Shown piece by piece: positions 39,765-51,613 of a stretch of 64,000 nt of DNA. Source of the stretch: Cristatella mucedo (taxonomy: Eukaryota; Bryozoa; Phylactolaemata; Cristatellidae); the NCBI GenBank assembly GCA_009760855.2, contig WPIO01000016.1, forward strand, positions 3,332,001 to 3,396,000, in the 5' to 3' direction. The first letter of the stretch is position 1. Each line of letters starts with the position of its first letter. The position numbers were made by a program, and so were the translations under genes. The notes beneath the pieces were generated by a model, which worked only from the letters and a program-made list of their open reading frames with translations, was not told the origin of the DNA and searched no databases.

Positions 39765-40127
39765 GAATTGCCGAGGTGCGCGACCCAGACAGAAGCGTTA
39801 GCTCTGCAGGTCCTAGACTGTGGAACTCGCTTCCACAATTCTTACGCAACGACATCTACTCTCCAACTGCCGACTATGGCACATCTTTTTCAGCGGTCCT
39901 GAACTGCTACTTCTATGCTAATCACTACCTCAACTTCTCTCCTAACTCTGCTATGCTTCCCACTTTCTCTTTGTTGCGTGAGACGAAGTCTTGGGTACCG
40001 AATGCGTACCGAAAGCCGCTTAGGCTGTGAGTGCGCTATACAAAACTCTCCTGCGTAACAGCCACATGGTCTTTTTGACTTTGTGGAGTTACTGACGGAG
40101 ATACATTACATTACATTACATTACATA
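39765..40127 (+). mobile_element. LINE-B 3' fragment with (ATTAC)n tail
   Basis: SLPQFLRNDIYSPTADYGTS-type coding end, terminus GCGTAACAGCCACATGGTCT, then ACATTACATTACATTACAT. This shows the LINE-B tail to be a pentanucleotide repeat. Confidence 0.85.
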
Positions 40128-40129
40128 CA

Positions 40130-41280
40130 AAGTGTTGAAGGCGTTACGTGGGATCGCCCACTCGGTCTGATGCAGCGGCTCAAGGTCACGGTTCAGGCCA
40201 GGTCAAGGTCACGGTCCGGGTCAGGCTCGAAATCAATGCCACATGCATCGGCGCAGCTTCTTATCGTCGGCTTCTTATTGGGAGAGTTGTAAAGATCGCT
40301 TAGAAACTGACACGAGCTTTGTTCAACTACCGCCAAGAACGCCAGTTAAAATCGCCAATGTGACACTTACGCAGCTGTCCGCAGCTCCGTTCAAAATCCT
40401 ACCTACTGAAATTGGCTTACGGTGTCGTTTGACGCAGAGCTACCGTTTGACCATGTTAGCTTAACAAGACAGTCGCAATAGTACACAGCCTGCCTGTTTA
40501 TGTGGTGTATTTTTTGAGGAAGTTGCTTCTGGAGCCAGTTTTTCATGAGGCACGTCTGCATGAACAAAAATTCTACCAGATTCAGAACCGAGCTGCGAGC
40601 ATTCGATACCAGCGATTCGTACGAAGCGATTTCTTTTATCATTGGAGGCACCCCAGGAAATTGTAAAGTTTAAGAAAGCGAATTCCTCAGACTTTCAAGT
40701 ACCAAAGTGAGAAATTACCGATAAATGAGAAAGTGCTAAGCTTTTAAATATATTTTGTGACATTTCCTCGCATAAAAACTTTGCCATGCTAAGAAAGAAC
40801 CGCATGCTGCCCTGCAGTAGGCAATACTAATCGGCTAGATAAGCGAACACTTAGTGGAAAATTTGCGGACACTAGGTCAGCGGACACTTAGGTTCATTTT
40901 CAAAAGCAATGCTGGAGTTTTCCTTTATTTTTCGTGGCTACAGGCTGGCGTTATCATGGTAGCTGTCCTTCGAAATGAGAGGAAGTAAATGGCATACTCG
41001 GAGCCCTCGATAATGCTGACTTGATTATGTTAAGATCTCTCGCGTCTGAGGACTTGCATTGTTCATCAACGTCCCCTTGCATTGTGCGCCTTTTATTTCG
41101 TTTGAAGATTCATCTGTAGGGAAGCGTCAAAAGATAATCTCTCCTGGTACAGATCTGTTGCGTCAGCAGACGTAGTGACATCACAGTGGGCTGCTGAATG
41201 AACTGTTCCAAGTTCACCGGGTAAGTAAACGCGCTGCTTTATACTAATTGCGAAAGCACATATTCGATTCTGTTGATATT
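40130..41280. other. Intergenic, no gene seen
   Basis: Contains two TCAAGGTCA boxes (40180-40188 and 40203-40211). Otherwise unassigned sequence. Confidence 0.3.
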
Positions 41281-41281
41281 T

Positions 41282-41284
<3 letters not shown>

Positions 41285-41357
<73 letters not shown>
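41285..41357 (+). repeat. TA microsatellite
   Basis: Pure TA run of about 73 bases. Confidence 0.97.
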
Positions 41358-41360
<3 letters not shown>

Positions 41361-41679
41361 CTGATATTTTACCACTTACAATTCAGATTCCATATAACCA
41401 CAGTCTCGTCGTTTGGCGCTTAAACGTCTCGATGTCACAGCCATTTACCGCCTCGTGTTGATGCTGCTTAAACTCTAGTGCACAACTTAATTACAGGGCG
41501 GACCTAACGGAGTTCGACTCGCGTAAATAAAGCGTAATCATAATCAGTAGTCCTTAGCATTATTGCTCTAATTTTCTCTAGCTAAATCTTATTGAGTGGA
41601 TTTCATTAGCATGTATGATCAGATACACTCTAGACGCAGGCTGAGCCACGCAATAGGGATCGCGTCAAAATATTAATAT

Positions 41680-42640
41680 TAATATTAATAATGATAAAAT
41701 TGTTAGAGAGTCCTCAGAGAACTCAATCTATTTCTAGACACTTTAAATTTGCTGCAAAAGAAGCATGATCGAATGGTTAGTAGTCGCATGCTCAATGACA
41801 ACAAGCGTGCCATGGTTAGAGATGACATGCACAGGGTCAGCATACAAATATGGTTGGCGGCGGCATGCACAGTGTCAGCACGCATAAATACGCAAAGGAT
41901 AAATTACATGGACCAACTAAATACTGTAATTTGTAGATACATTTTTAGTTTCTTTATATTTTTAGTTTCTTTTTAAATTTTCTTCAAGTCAGGGGATGTG
42001 GCGACGACAAGCGAAAGTGAGTTCCAGACTTTGGGAGCTTACGAACTGAAGGCATGGTCTCTAAACGATTTTAGGTTAGTGCGAGCTATAGGTAAATGAT
42101 TAGATTCCGAAAAGTTGGTAGTACGATTCTTAGCCTGGTTGGGAGTTATATCCGATAAGTAGGCTAGAGCTAAAGAATGAAAGGACCTAAAAGTGAGCGA
42201 CAAAACCTTGAAGTCAATCCTTTGCTTGACTGGGAGCCAGTGCAGGTCGGCGAGAAGTGGAGTAATGTGGCAACTGCGACGCTCACGACAGACAAGCCTA
42301 GATGCAGATTTTTGCATCTGCTGTAAGCGCCTCATTGAACTGGCCTGTAGACCAGCAAGCAGTGAGTTATGGATGTCGAGAATAGATGTCACACATGTAT
42401 GGATCAATTTAGTTCTGATAGATGGTGCCAGAAAATAAATGGACATCGCCTGAAAATCAATAGGCAACTTGTTTGAGAGCCAGTGCAGGTCGGCGACAGC
42501 TGTGGCGACATGGAAACTGCGAACTGTAAGTCATTGATTGCATAGGCTGGTAGATCTGCAAGTAGTTTGTCGCTGGAATACAGTATTTATGTAACAGATG
42601 CATAGACCAAGTTTCATGTCGTGTCTCGGTGTGAGCAGGC
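41680..42640 (-). mobile_element. LINE-A 3' half, minus strand
   Basis: Terminus and 3' UTR at 41690-41890, then the coding end on the minus strand with [20 protein letters not shown] at 42210-42280. The right end is rearranged near 42470-42640, where a second scrap of the same region follows. Confidence 0.83.
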
Positions 42641-42699
42641 ATCAATTATTTCTGCTATTACATAGCTGAAAGTAGGCAGACCCGTGTAAAGCTGATGAG

Positions 42700-43240
42700 G
42701 CCATCCTGTAAATCTCAGTTTAGAATAGTACACCTAAATTTCGTGCACATTCTACTAAAGATATACAGGCAGACACTGTGGATAAACAAGTCCTACTTGA
42801 CCGCCTGTCATCTTGCCTTAGCCTTACTGTCACTAAATTGCAAGGGCTTATTTCATATCCCAACTGGACACTCCATATTATTGATGTAATCCGGAAAATA
42901 TCATCTAATGGATTACTTCAGGGATACGTGTGTCGTCTATTGCCCTTTACATTTTATGCTCTCCCTTTTGCCAATGTAATCGCCAAGCACAACTTGGGCT
43001 TTCATTTTTATGAAGATGACACAGATGTACACATGCTTTAATCTCTCCATGCCCTCCAGCATGTCAAATTCTCTAAGCGAACTCGCTGCAAGTGTTCCTG
43101 ACATCAACACTTGAATGGAAAAACTCTTTCTTAGATTAAATGGTGGTAAAATCAATTCACTACCAATTCAATAATTATGAGCGAGCAATAGCGACTCAGG
43201 AATTGGATAGCTTAGCCTTTACAATCGGCTCTAAAAATGA
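42700..43240 (+). mobile_element. LINE-A RT fragment, plus strand
   Basis: Diverged RT text: DKQVLLDRLSSCL, then NVIAKHNLGFHFYEDDT, a decayed FYADDT motif. Both ends abut minus-strand LINE-A pieces. Confidence 0.75.
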
Positions 43241-43244
43241 TCGC

Positions 43245-44090
43245 AATATTAGAATTATAATACTTGTACAGCTCCCTCAGAGTACTTTATCTATTTCTTG
43301 TCACTTTACATATGATGTAAAAGAATCATGATCATAAGGTTTGAGGTAATATGCGCAATGTCAATTTATATGTCACGGCTCGAGGCTACATGCGCAGTGT
43401 AAACATGTAAAATATGGCTATTGGTATCTAGCGCAGTGTCACGCAAAAGCGCACAAAGAATAAATCACAAAAAATCACCAAATGCTTAGATAAATATTTG
43501 CACATTTAGCTTCTTTTGAATTTCGGCAGGTCAGGGAATAACGTGACGCCAGACGGCTATGAGTTCCGGGTTTTGGGAGCATACTGACTAAAGAATGGCT
43601 TCTACATAATTTGAGGTTTGTATGATGAGGCATAGCTAAACGATTTGTGTCAGAACAGAAGGTAATGCAATGACTACCCTGGTTGGGAGAGTGGATCTGA
43701 TGGGGAGGCTGTAGTCAGAGAATAAATGAACCTAAAAGGGAGTGACCGAACCTTGAAGTAGACACAACGCTTGATTGAAAGCCAGCGCAGGTCGGCGAGA
43801 AGTGGTGTGATGTGGTCCATGGGTTATTCACGACAGACAAGCCCGGCTGCACTGATTGCATGCGCCTGTAGATAAGCAGGCAGTGAGTTACAGAATTCGA
43901 AAGCGGATTCAATAAATGCACGGATCAATGTGTGGATGTAGTATCCATGTCTAAGCAAGCCCAAATTTTAGCAATATCACGAAGCTGCAAATTGGCAGCC
44001 TAAACTGCGGATGTGATGTGGTCATCTAGTGACCACAATACTTGCCTGAAGCTGGCCAGTTGGTTTGATCGTCACTCAATTTGAGAAAGG
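43245..44090 (-). mobile_element. LINE-A 3' half, minus strand, decayed
   Basis: TTGTACAGCTCCCTCAGAGT terminus, 3' UTR, then coding end (minus-strand text near 43700-43900) and part of the RT core up to about 44090. Confidence 0.78.
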
Positions 44091-44344
44091 TTGCTGCCAT
44101 CCCGGTGCTGATGTCAGCAATGCGCGCCGGAAGGCGGTGAAAGAATTCAATGTGCGTGAGCGTGGGAAGTGATTAAAGAAAAGTTATTAATGCGACCGAG
44201 TGTCATCTGCACAAAAAGTAAAAGATAAAGTTTTGCACAAAGATCACACCAGCAAGGTGGAGAGTACAAGTGGAGACGTGAATTGACAAAACGCAGAGCC
44301 TGAGATACTCCGTAGTTCAATAGCTGTGCTGTACGGTCTTTATA

Positions 44345-45300
44345 ATAATATAATAATAATAATGCACTTGATAAAGCGCCCTCAGAGAACTCAATCTCTT
44401 TCTAGGTGCTTTACATTTGCTGCAAAGGGACTTGTTCGCTTAAGTTTATACCCAGTGTTCTATTATTACCCATTAAGATATGATCTGAATTGTTGCAGTG
44501 CTGAGGCAATGCTGGTCCCAGGCGAGATGGGAGACGCTAGAGAAAGACTTGGTAATAAATAGCATCAATCACTTTGGAAAGGTCAAGCCAAATAAGCAGA
44601 AAGACTTTACCTAAGTCTGCAGTTCCGTTAGGATGCACACGAAGCAATGCTTACTCTATCAAATGAGTATCTCTAAAATTACCATGGGAATTATTGTCTA
44701 GGTTTGCGTTTTTAATATGAGAGTTCATCAGGTGTGCCGAAAATCGTTCCAGGGTCTTTGATGAAAATGATGGAAGGGAGGCATGTAAGAATTCACTCAA
44801 GTTTTCCTAATCTGTGATAGCTTCCTTAGCTAATGGCCTGAAAACAGTCTTTGTACATTTTCAGCTAAAATCACCCATAGCAAGAAAATATATATTTCTA
44901 GCAGATGATATCAGAGACATCTGATATAAACTAGAACTTTGTAGGGTTAACGCTACCAATCGCAGGCTTTTTTTTTAGGGAATACTACAAGCAAGGTATT
45001 CGAAAGACTGCTTGAGTAAATCGCTTGAAATTGAGAGGCTCCTGGCAGCAAATGGGATCTTCCACACGTTTTAATGTGTCTATAGCTATGGAAAACGTGG
45101 CATGTTGGGGTGGCTTTAGTTTTGGTCGGTTGGCCAGTCGATTTCAGCCAGGTCTCTGTAAAAGCGAACAGATCAAGATAATTTTTAATAGTATTGTCGC
45201 AATAACTAGAGGTTTACTGCATACTGAGCGAATTAGAAAGGCTAGAGTTAAAATGGGCGATAAGGATTATAGCAGGCCTGATGACTACTAAGTTACAGCG
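44345..45300 (-). mobile_element. LINE-A composite, minus strand
   Basis: A fresh-looking terminus at 44345-44430 (AAAGCGCCCTCAGAGAACTC) is followed by older minus-strand LINE-A text reaching the endonuclease-like region near 45130-45200. A large internal part is missing. Confidence 0.7.
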
Positions 45301-45485
45301 AATCATCATAGCAGGGCTTAAGGGAGACCGTGCAGGGTGGCTCAAGGCAATGCTGAGAATAGCAAGCCGTCGGGCCTTCACCTGCCTTGCTCACTTCGAC
45401 TACATTTTCTAATGGCTATGCCTAATTCACTGACGCTGCGAACCGCAAGCGCAATAGGAATGACTTTGAATGAATATTGCGAAGC

Positions 45486-45795
45486 GTCAAGCATGATCGT
45501 ACCTAAAAAACTCAAGCATGATCGTAACTAAAATCAACACGATCGTACCTAAGATCGAGCACGATCGTACCTAAAATCGAGCACGATCGTACCTAAAATC
45601 AAGCGTGACCATACCTAAAACCATGCACGACCAAACCTAAAATCAGCACGACCAAACCTAAAATCAGCACGACCAAACCTAAAATCAGCACGACCATACC
45701 TAAAATCAAGCACGATCATACCTTAAATCGAGCACGGTCATACCTAAAATCGAGCACGGTCATACATAAAATCGAGCACGATCACACCTAATAAA
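45486..45795 (+). repeat. 20-22 bp minisatellite
   Basis: Some fourteen diverged units built on CACGATCGTACCTAAAATCG, with GATC-to-GACC and GGTC variants grouped in runs. That is the pattern of local unit expansion. No unique spacers, so it is not a CRISPR array. Confidence 0.93.
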
Positions 45796-46069
45796 GGGGT
45801 TACTAACGGTTGACGCAGCTAAACACGCTGCTAGTGGTGAACTCGTAGATGTACATGGCATTTAATTTGTGGCGATCGAACAACGAGCTGGTGTGCCCTT
45901 TTTAGTTTGACATTCTCTAAGCGGCTGGAATGCGATACCACACAGAACAGCGAAGCGGGCTCAAAGACGTTTATTCACGCGGACGCCGCAGCGGGCCAGT
46001 ACGCGACTGCCCGCCCGGCGTCCTCGACCTCACTTCCCGGGCCTTTGCCGCCCGCTACTTTTGCCTACT

Positions 46070-47577
46070 TTGCCGCCCAGTCTCCCTTCTACCATTTCTA
46101 TCAAAGACACTGGAACGGGTCGTGGCAGACCAGCTAAACTCACATATCGAAACCTCACACCTTGCTAGTACGTTCCAGTCTGGCTTTAGAGCTAATCACT
46201 CCAGAGTCAGCATTGCTTCGGGTATACAACGACCTACTTAGGAATGCAGACATGGGTAGAGTGTCTCTGCTTGTTTTGCTCGATCTTTTAGCAGCTTTTG
46301 ACATCATCAATCACAAAGTTCTTCTAGAGCGCCTCTCATCTCGCCTGGGCATCACTGGCACTGCTCTGCAGTGGTTCAGGTCCTATCTCAGTGGGAGACT
46401 CCAGAGTATTGACGTGAATGGACAAAGATCATCTGAAGTACCTCTGAAATATGGAGTACCTCAGGGCTCAGTGCTAGGTCCGGTTCTTTTCACGGTTTAT
46501 ACTCTGCCTCTTGCTGATGTGATTGCCAAGCACAATCTAGGCTTTCACTTCTATGCGGATGACACTCAGTTGTACCTTTGCTTCGATCCCTTCCAGCCTT
46601 CGAGCACCTCAAATTCTCTAAACTCACTTGCTGCATGCATTGATGACATCCGCACATGGATGGCAGCAAATTTTCTAAAACTAAACGATGACAAAACTAA
46701 CTTACTAGTTATGGGAAAACCCAGTGTGATTCAGAAACTGGAAAGGCTGACGCTAAAAATTGGTTCTGCCAGCATATCTCCTGTCGAATCAGCTCGAAAT
46801 CTAGGTGTCATATTCCAAAGCGACCTCTAGTTAGACGACCATATCAGCTCCACGGTCAAAGCTGCCTATTTTCAGCTTCATAATATTGCTAAAATTCGGG
46901 CTTGTTTAGATAAGGATACCACGTCCAAGTTGGTCCATGCATTCGTGACATCTCGTCTCGACTTCTGCAACTCACTGCTCACTGGCCTACCAGCATGTGC
47001 GATCAGGCGATTGCAGCTGGTGCAAAACTCTGCAGCTAGGCTTGTCTGTCGTGAGCGTCGCAGTTGCCACATTACTCCACTTCTCACCGACCTGCACTGG
47101 CTACCAGTCAAGCAACGGATTGACTTCAAGGTTTTGTCGCTTACTTTTAGGTCCCTTCATTCTTTGGCTCCAGCCTATCTCTCAGATCTACTCCCCGACC
47201 AGGCCAAGCATCGTACCACCCGCTTTTTGGAATCCAACAGTCTAAAAATACCTCGTACAAACCTCAAATCCTTTGGAGACCGTGCATTTAGTTCGTATGC
47301 TCCCAAAGCTTGGAACTCCCTCCCGACCTGCGTCAGAACATTCCCTGACCTGACCACATTTAAAAGGAACTTAAAAACATCTATTTAGGACAGCATTTAG
47401 TGGGTTCCTGTGATTCGTCCTTCACGTGCTTATGCGTGCTGACACTTTGCATGCTGCCAGTAACCACATTTGCATCAATTGCATTTCACTTTACAGCAAA
47501 TGTAAAGCGCCTAGAGAGAGAGAGATTGAGTTCTCTGAGGGCGCTTTATCAAGTGAATTATTATTATTATTATTATT
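46070..47577 (+). mobile_element. LINE-A, best-preserved reverse transcriptase copy
   Basis: 5'-truncated LINE-A starting within the RT domain (FLSKTLERVVADQLNSHIE). It runs through LLVLLDLLAAFDIINHKVLL, YGVPQGSVLGPVLFTVYTL and GFHFYADDTQLYLCFDP, the RT catalytic YADD, then the thumb and C-terminal region ending near 47386. Only a frameshift near 46190 and one stop at 46828-46830 break it, so it is younger than the other copies, but not competent as it stands. The 3' UTR carries a deletion before the first AAATGTAAAGCGCC terminus and TTA tail. Confidence 0.92.
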
Positions 47578-47760
47578 ATGCTGACCCTGTGCATGTCACT
47601 CCTAACCATGTTATTCATTTTGTCTGTTTTTCACGCATGATTTTACTTACCATTTAATTGCATTCCCTTTGCAGCAAATGTAAAGCGCCTAGAAAGAGAT
47701 TAAGTTCTCTGAGGGCGCTTTATCAAGTACATTATTATTATTATTATTATTATTATTACT
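47578..47760 (+). mobile_element. LINE-A 3' stub placed directly after another LINE-A tail
   Basis: A second 3' UTR end (CTGACCCTGTGCATGTCACT onward) with its own AAATGTAAAGCGCCTAGAAA terminus and long (TTA)n tail. It begins exactly at the TTA tail of the preceding element. Confidence 0.87.
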
Positions 47761-47764
47761 TGTA

Positions 47765-48560
47765 TGCCTCTGCCATAAATTGCAACAGTCCACAGTCCAA
47801 CGACAGTGCCGTAATCTAAAAAATAGTCACACACTTAACAAGCCTTATCTGTATCGGCTTCCGTATATTCCGACTGTCGTAAGAACTTTTATTTTTGGAA
47901 GATAATTCAAAAGCTGAGATGACGCCCCCGTGCCACTGCGCCGCCGCGGGAAATGCCCTTGCCAATCTAGCGCCCTTGCCACCGCACCCCCTGGGAAAAG
48001 TGGATCGGCTGTGCGCTGATCGAACGAGAAATTGAAGAATGGAGCGGGCGCTTCCTCCGCGACCGCTCCATTCAGACCCGTTGCTCGCGCGCTGCTGAAT
48101 TGAGGCCTTGGGCGGGCAAGCGCTGGAAGTGAGCCATGCTACCTGGCACATGTCAAAAGATTCCGGTCGCTTTGGGCTCATAAATGATTTTAAGAGCTAA
48201 GTAAAAACAGCAATAACTGACAACGAGCCACCTCCCTGGCTCGTCGGGCTGACCGGGACGTGCCGCCGCGCCTGTCAGGCCGAGCGTCTGGAATCGTTCG
48301 TTATTAGCGAGCGGCGGACGATCGAGTGTTATACATTTCGCGCACGTTTCGTTCTATTCGCTCACTAGTTCTCGCGACTTCACGCGCAGCTCGCTGAACT
48401 TTTAGCATAATTAATTATGCGCGCGCTGCGACACTTTCTCGTCGCTCGCTGCTCAGATTCGCGGGTGCATCACGTGGTGGTGGTGGCCGGTGCTCCGTTG
48501 GAGGCCCGCGAGGACGTGCGTGCGTGCGTGCGTGCGACGAGCGCAGCGACGTAAATAAAT
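47765..48560. other. Unassigned, CpG-rich near 48230-48540
   Basis: No gene recognised. CpG density is raised around 48230-48540, and a short GTGC repeat sits at 48517-48536. Confidence 0.3.
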
Positions 48561-48569
48561 AAAATATAT

Positions 48570-48655
48570 AGAATTCATTTATATAGCGCCCCAAGAGAAC
48601 CTAATCTCTATTCAGGCGCTTCACATACGCCTCGGGGCTCGAGCCCACGTGAGTT
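48570..48655 (-). mobile_element. SINE-1 3' part, minus strand
   Basis: ATTCATTTATATAGCGCCCC, then AGAGAACCTAATCTCTATTC and CTCGGGGCTCGAGCCCACG: tail, body and B-box region, with the head missing. Confidence 0.85.
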
Positions 48656-48659
48656 TCCA

Positions 48660-50085
48660 TCTCTTTTTTTTAGAGTCACAGCCAGGAAAGAAGAGCAATA
48701 GAAGAAAGTTGCCTTGAAAGTCTTATAGAGCTTTAAAGAGGCTTCTATCATGACGCCTGCAGTGGTGAGGCTTGCTATTTATACGCGACTTCCGATACAG
48801 CAAGATAAATGCGCAGGCAGAGCTAGCTTTTAGAAAGTGACTGCCACGTCTCATCTCTTGCGTTACGGTCTCACGATCATGCTGAAACAGTTTGGGAGTG
48901 TCGCGAGATGGTCACCATTCTAATTACTGGAAAGGATGCTGAACGGGGCACAATAGTTTAAATAACGTTGCGCTGCTAATGTCCCTACAAAGATGCAGAC
49001 TTATTGATAGCGGAAGCCTTGCTAAGTACGGAAGAGGTGCTTTCTTGACCGCTGAATCTGGGCCAATAATCAGTAAATTTGTTGGTGCTTTTCACCACCT
49101 ATGCGTGTTCACGCTGCCGCCGCCTAAACTAGCTCATTACCAACTCGCCAGATGTTCTTCGATGGCCGCCATTCGCCGAACGAGAAACCAGCTGTAGGGT
49201 CCACTCATTGCGTTGATTTCAAATGGAATTAAGGCTGCATTTTGAAAAAATCGGTCAAACAATAGAATAACTGCCTAGGTGAGGTGTACCTTTCAAAAAA
49301 TATGCATTTTAGAAACGGTATCTGTTTTGACGAGTTCACATAAAATGAAAGTATTAAATAGAACGACTAGGAAAATCGTGTCAAGCCCGAAAGTGAACCA
49401 AAAGCAGAAACGTTAAAGCACTGCTACTCATGCCGCACCTCTCAGGCAAAGACGCGCGTCGACGAGACGAAACTACGACGACACACCTTCCACTAACAGC
49501 ATGAGCGGCCGGACAAGCGGGACCAAAATTAACCACACGGCGGGTTCTGCTACTTCCCCATTGAACCTCAGCCTCGTCTGTTCCCACAACAGAACTGTGC
49601 TCAATCTGCCTAGGTCCACTTATTTCCCCCGAGGTCTCCAGCATAAAATAAATGAATATTTAGATAAATCAATGGGCTTTGTGTAGAAAGACAATCAGAG
49701 GCCATTACGTAGAGGCTCGGCCACAAGCGGAAAACAAAGGCAGTAAGAGGGCAGTAAACCTTCCTACGCATTAACGTCGGAGTGCGAAAAACATTGAAAC
49801 TGTAAATTCCTGATCAGCCATAAGTATATATTTAAATAGTACATTTATCGATATCTGCATTGTTCATAGAACGACATGTGTCCCAACTTGTTCAACATTG
49901 GTACATCGAGGCACATGTTATTAGCTTGTTGAGGTACATGCTTTGGAATATTTAGCAGCTTTATTTACAGTCTCGTATCTTGTAAATTCCATAACTCGAC
50001 TAATAATTGATGGATCGATGGGAAATTTTATTTTAAAAGTGAGTTCAGTTTTAAATAAGTGAATTATTTTTGCTTTAAATAAATA
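48660..50085. other. Intergenic, no gene seen
   Basis: Mixed sequence; short open frames only, none with family resemblance. Confidence 0.3.
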
Positions 50086-50089
50086 AATA

Positions 50090-50265
50090 AATCCTAGCTG
50101 ATTAAACAGCCTCTTTTTGTATAGCGACAGAAGAGCCTTTTATGGCTATCACCACCGCTTGCAGTGGCGATAAAAATCGCCCACCGCAGGAATCGAACCC
50201 ACGACCTCGGGACTGAGGTCGTGAAAGCAACCGCCTTACCTAGTGTGCCATCGGGGCTGCTTTGC
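50090..50265 (-). mobile_element. SINE-2, minus strand, nearly complete
   Basis: (AAAT)n tail, TCCTAGCTGATTAAACAGCC, CACCGCTTGCAGTGGCGATA, and GGAATCGAACCCACGACCTC B-box complement through to GTGCCATCGGGGCTGC. Confidence 0.9.
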
Positions 50266-50950
50266 ATCACTGGAGTAGTTCATTTCTGACTCCTGTAGGA
50301 TAACTTCGGCTATGGACGTCCATGATTGCAGAATATAAAGTTTAATTACTTTTTATGACATACGCAGCAAAATTTATCTAAAGTAAGTCAGAAAGAAACT
50401 AATTTAGGGACCTAAAGTAGAGCTGAACTCATGCTTGAAATTTCATGTTGATCTTATAGTATTGGTCGGGTTACTAAATTTAAAAGGTGCAAAGTTACAC
50501 TGCCAATGCAGCTGTTTAAAACTCACAAGCATGTACCTAAACGAACAGAAAGAAAACATGCACATAGATGTACCAAGTTAAAAAAGTTGGGGCTCAAGGG
50601 CTATATATGATGCAGAGACCGTTAAATTTTGTAGTTTGTATGCTTCCAGTTTATTTCCGGTTTAGGCATGGTATGCCGAATCGTTTTTTTTCAATGCCTC
50701 GCTTTTATGGGAAAATAATCAAAATTCGGGATACTGTTTTCATCATGTTCGTCTTTTGAAAGGTATCCCAAACTATTATTTGGTTGTTGGACCAATATTT
50801 TCAGTGTTTTCTGGAAGTCTAACCTCAATACCAGTCACAATGAGAGGACCAACTTAGGTAGAAGTACCGGGAAGAATGCTTTTACAGCGCAAATGTCACG
50901 AACTGCAGTAATAAATTAAACTCATATGGATTAAAATTAAAATTTCAAGT

Positions 50951-51062
50951 ATTAAAGACTAATTAAATATAGTTAACTATATAAATACTATACAAATACT
51001 ATATAAATATAATTAATAATTAAATATATTAAATATTAAATATAATTAAAGACTAATTGAAT
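50951..51062. repeat. 18 bp direct repeat flanking AT-only insert
   Basis: ATTAAAGACTAATTAAAT at 50951-50968 recurs with one change at 51045-51062. The 76 bases between are almost wholly A and T. Confidence 0.85.
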
Positions 51063-51179
51063 CTGACAGTGAATTGCGTGCCTCTGAGAGATTGGCAAGT
51101 TCCAAAAGCAGCGAATGGTCCGCAGTTGCTTGTTGGAGGACGGAGGATGAAATGTTACAATAATTTGTAAAACTTGTCT

Positions 51180-51262
51180 ACCGGGCTCGAGCCTCATGAT
51201 ATAGGTGAATCGCGTGAGTATAGATTAAAGTTTCCTATGACGCTACACAAATGAATTATGCA
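51180..51262 (+). mobile_element. SINE-1 3' fragment, diverged
   Basis: CGGGCTCGAGCCTCATGATA, GTGAATCGCGTGAGTATAGA and CGCTACACAAATGAATTATG. Confidence 0.72.
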
Positions 51263-51613
51263 TGATTTCGTTTCCCTAATTAATTAACTTTGCTATTCGG
51301 CGACGCTGCTGCGAAGCGTCTCAGTTGACCGACTGTGCGGCGGAGAAGCGCTCTCTCGAGAAAGAAGGCGGGCTTGTTTCCAGCGGCGACCGCGAAATTA
51401 TGGCAAAGCCGTCCAGCGACTGCGCATTTATTTCAACAAGCAGATACACTCGCTCAACTCTCCCCCGCCCACCTGCCCGCCCACTCGCTCGCGTTCAGCA
51501 CCGCCCATTGGCATTCCTCAGGAAATTCTGCGCGAAATAGAGCCCGCGTGAGATGGACTGAGCGCGTCCACTCGAGGCGATCGGTTCACTTCCGCCGGTA
51601 TTTTCTCTTGTAG

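Larger units (their letters stand above)
50270..51610. other. Upstream flank of innexin C, no gene seen
   Basis: AT-rich to about 51280, with an AT-only insert at 50969-51044 and a SINE-1 scrap at 51180-51262. It then becomes CpG-rich from 51300 to the exon 2 acceptor. The promoter of innexin C may lie in that CpG-rich part. No start codon in frame with exon 2 was found. Confidence 0.35.

Noticed and set aside
45486-45795. CRISPR-like array
   Set aside because: Units are directly tandem without unique spacers, and the surrounding DNA is clearly eukaryotic; it is a minisatellite.
46162-47388. Host gene encoding a reverse transcriptase
   Set aside because: Many decayed copies of the same sequence with a common 3' terminus and TTA tail lie in the window; it is a LINE.
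49381-49686. Overlapping 60-87 residue frames as small genes
   Set aside because: No family, signal peptide, splice support or conservation evidence; length is within chance expectation.
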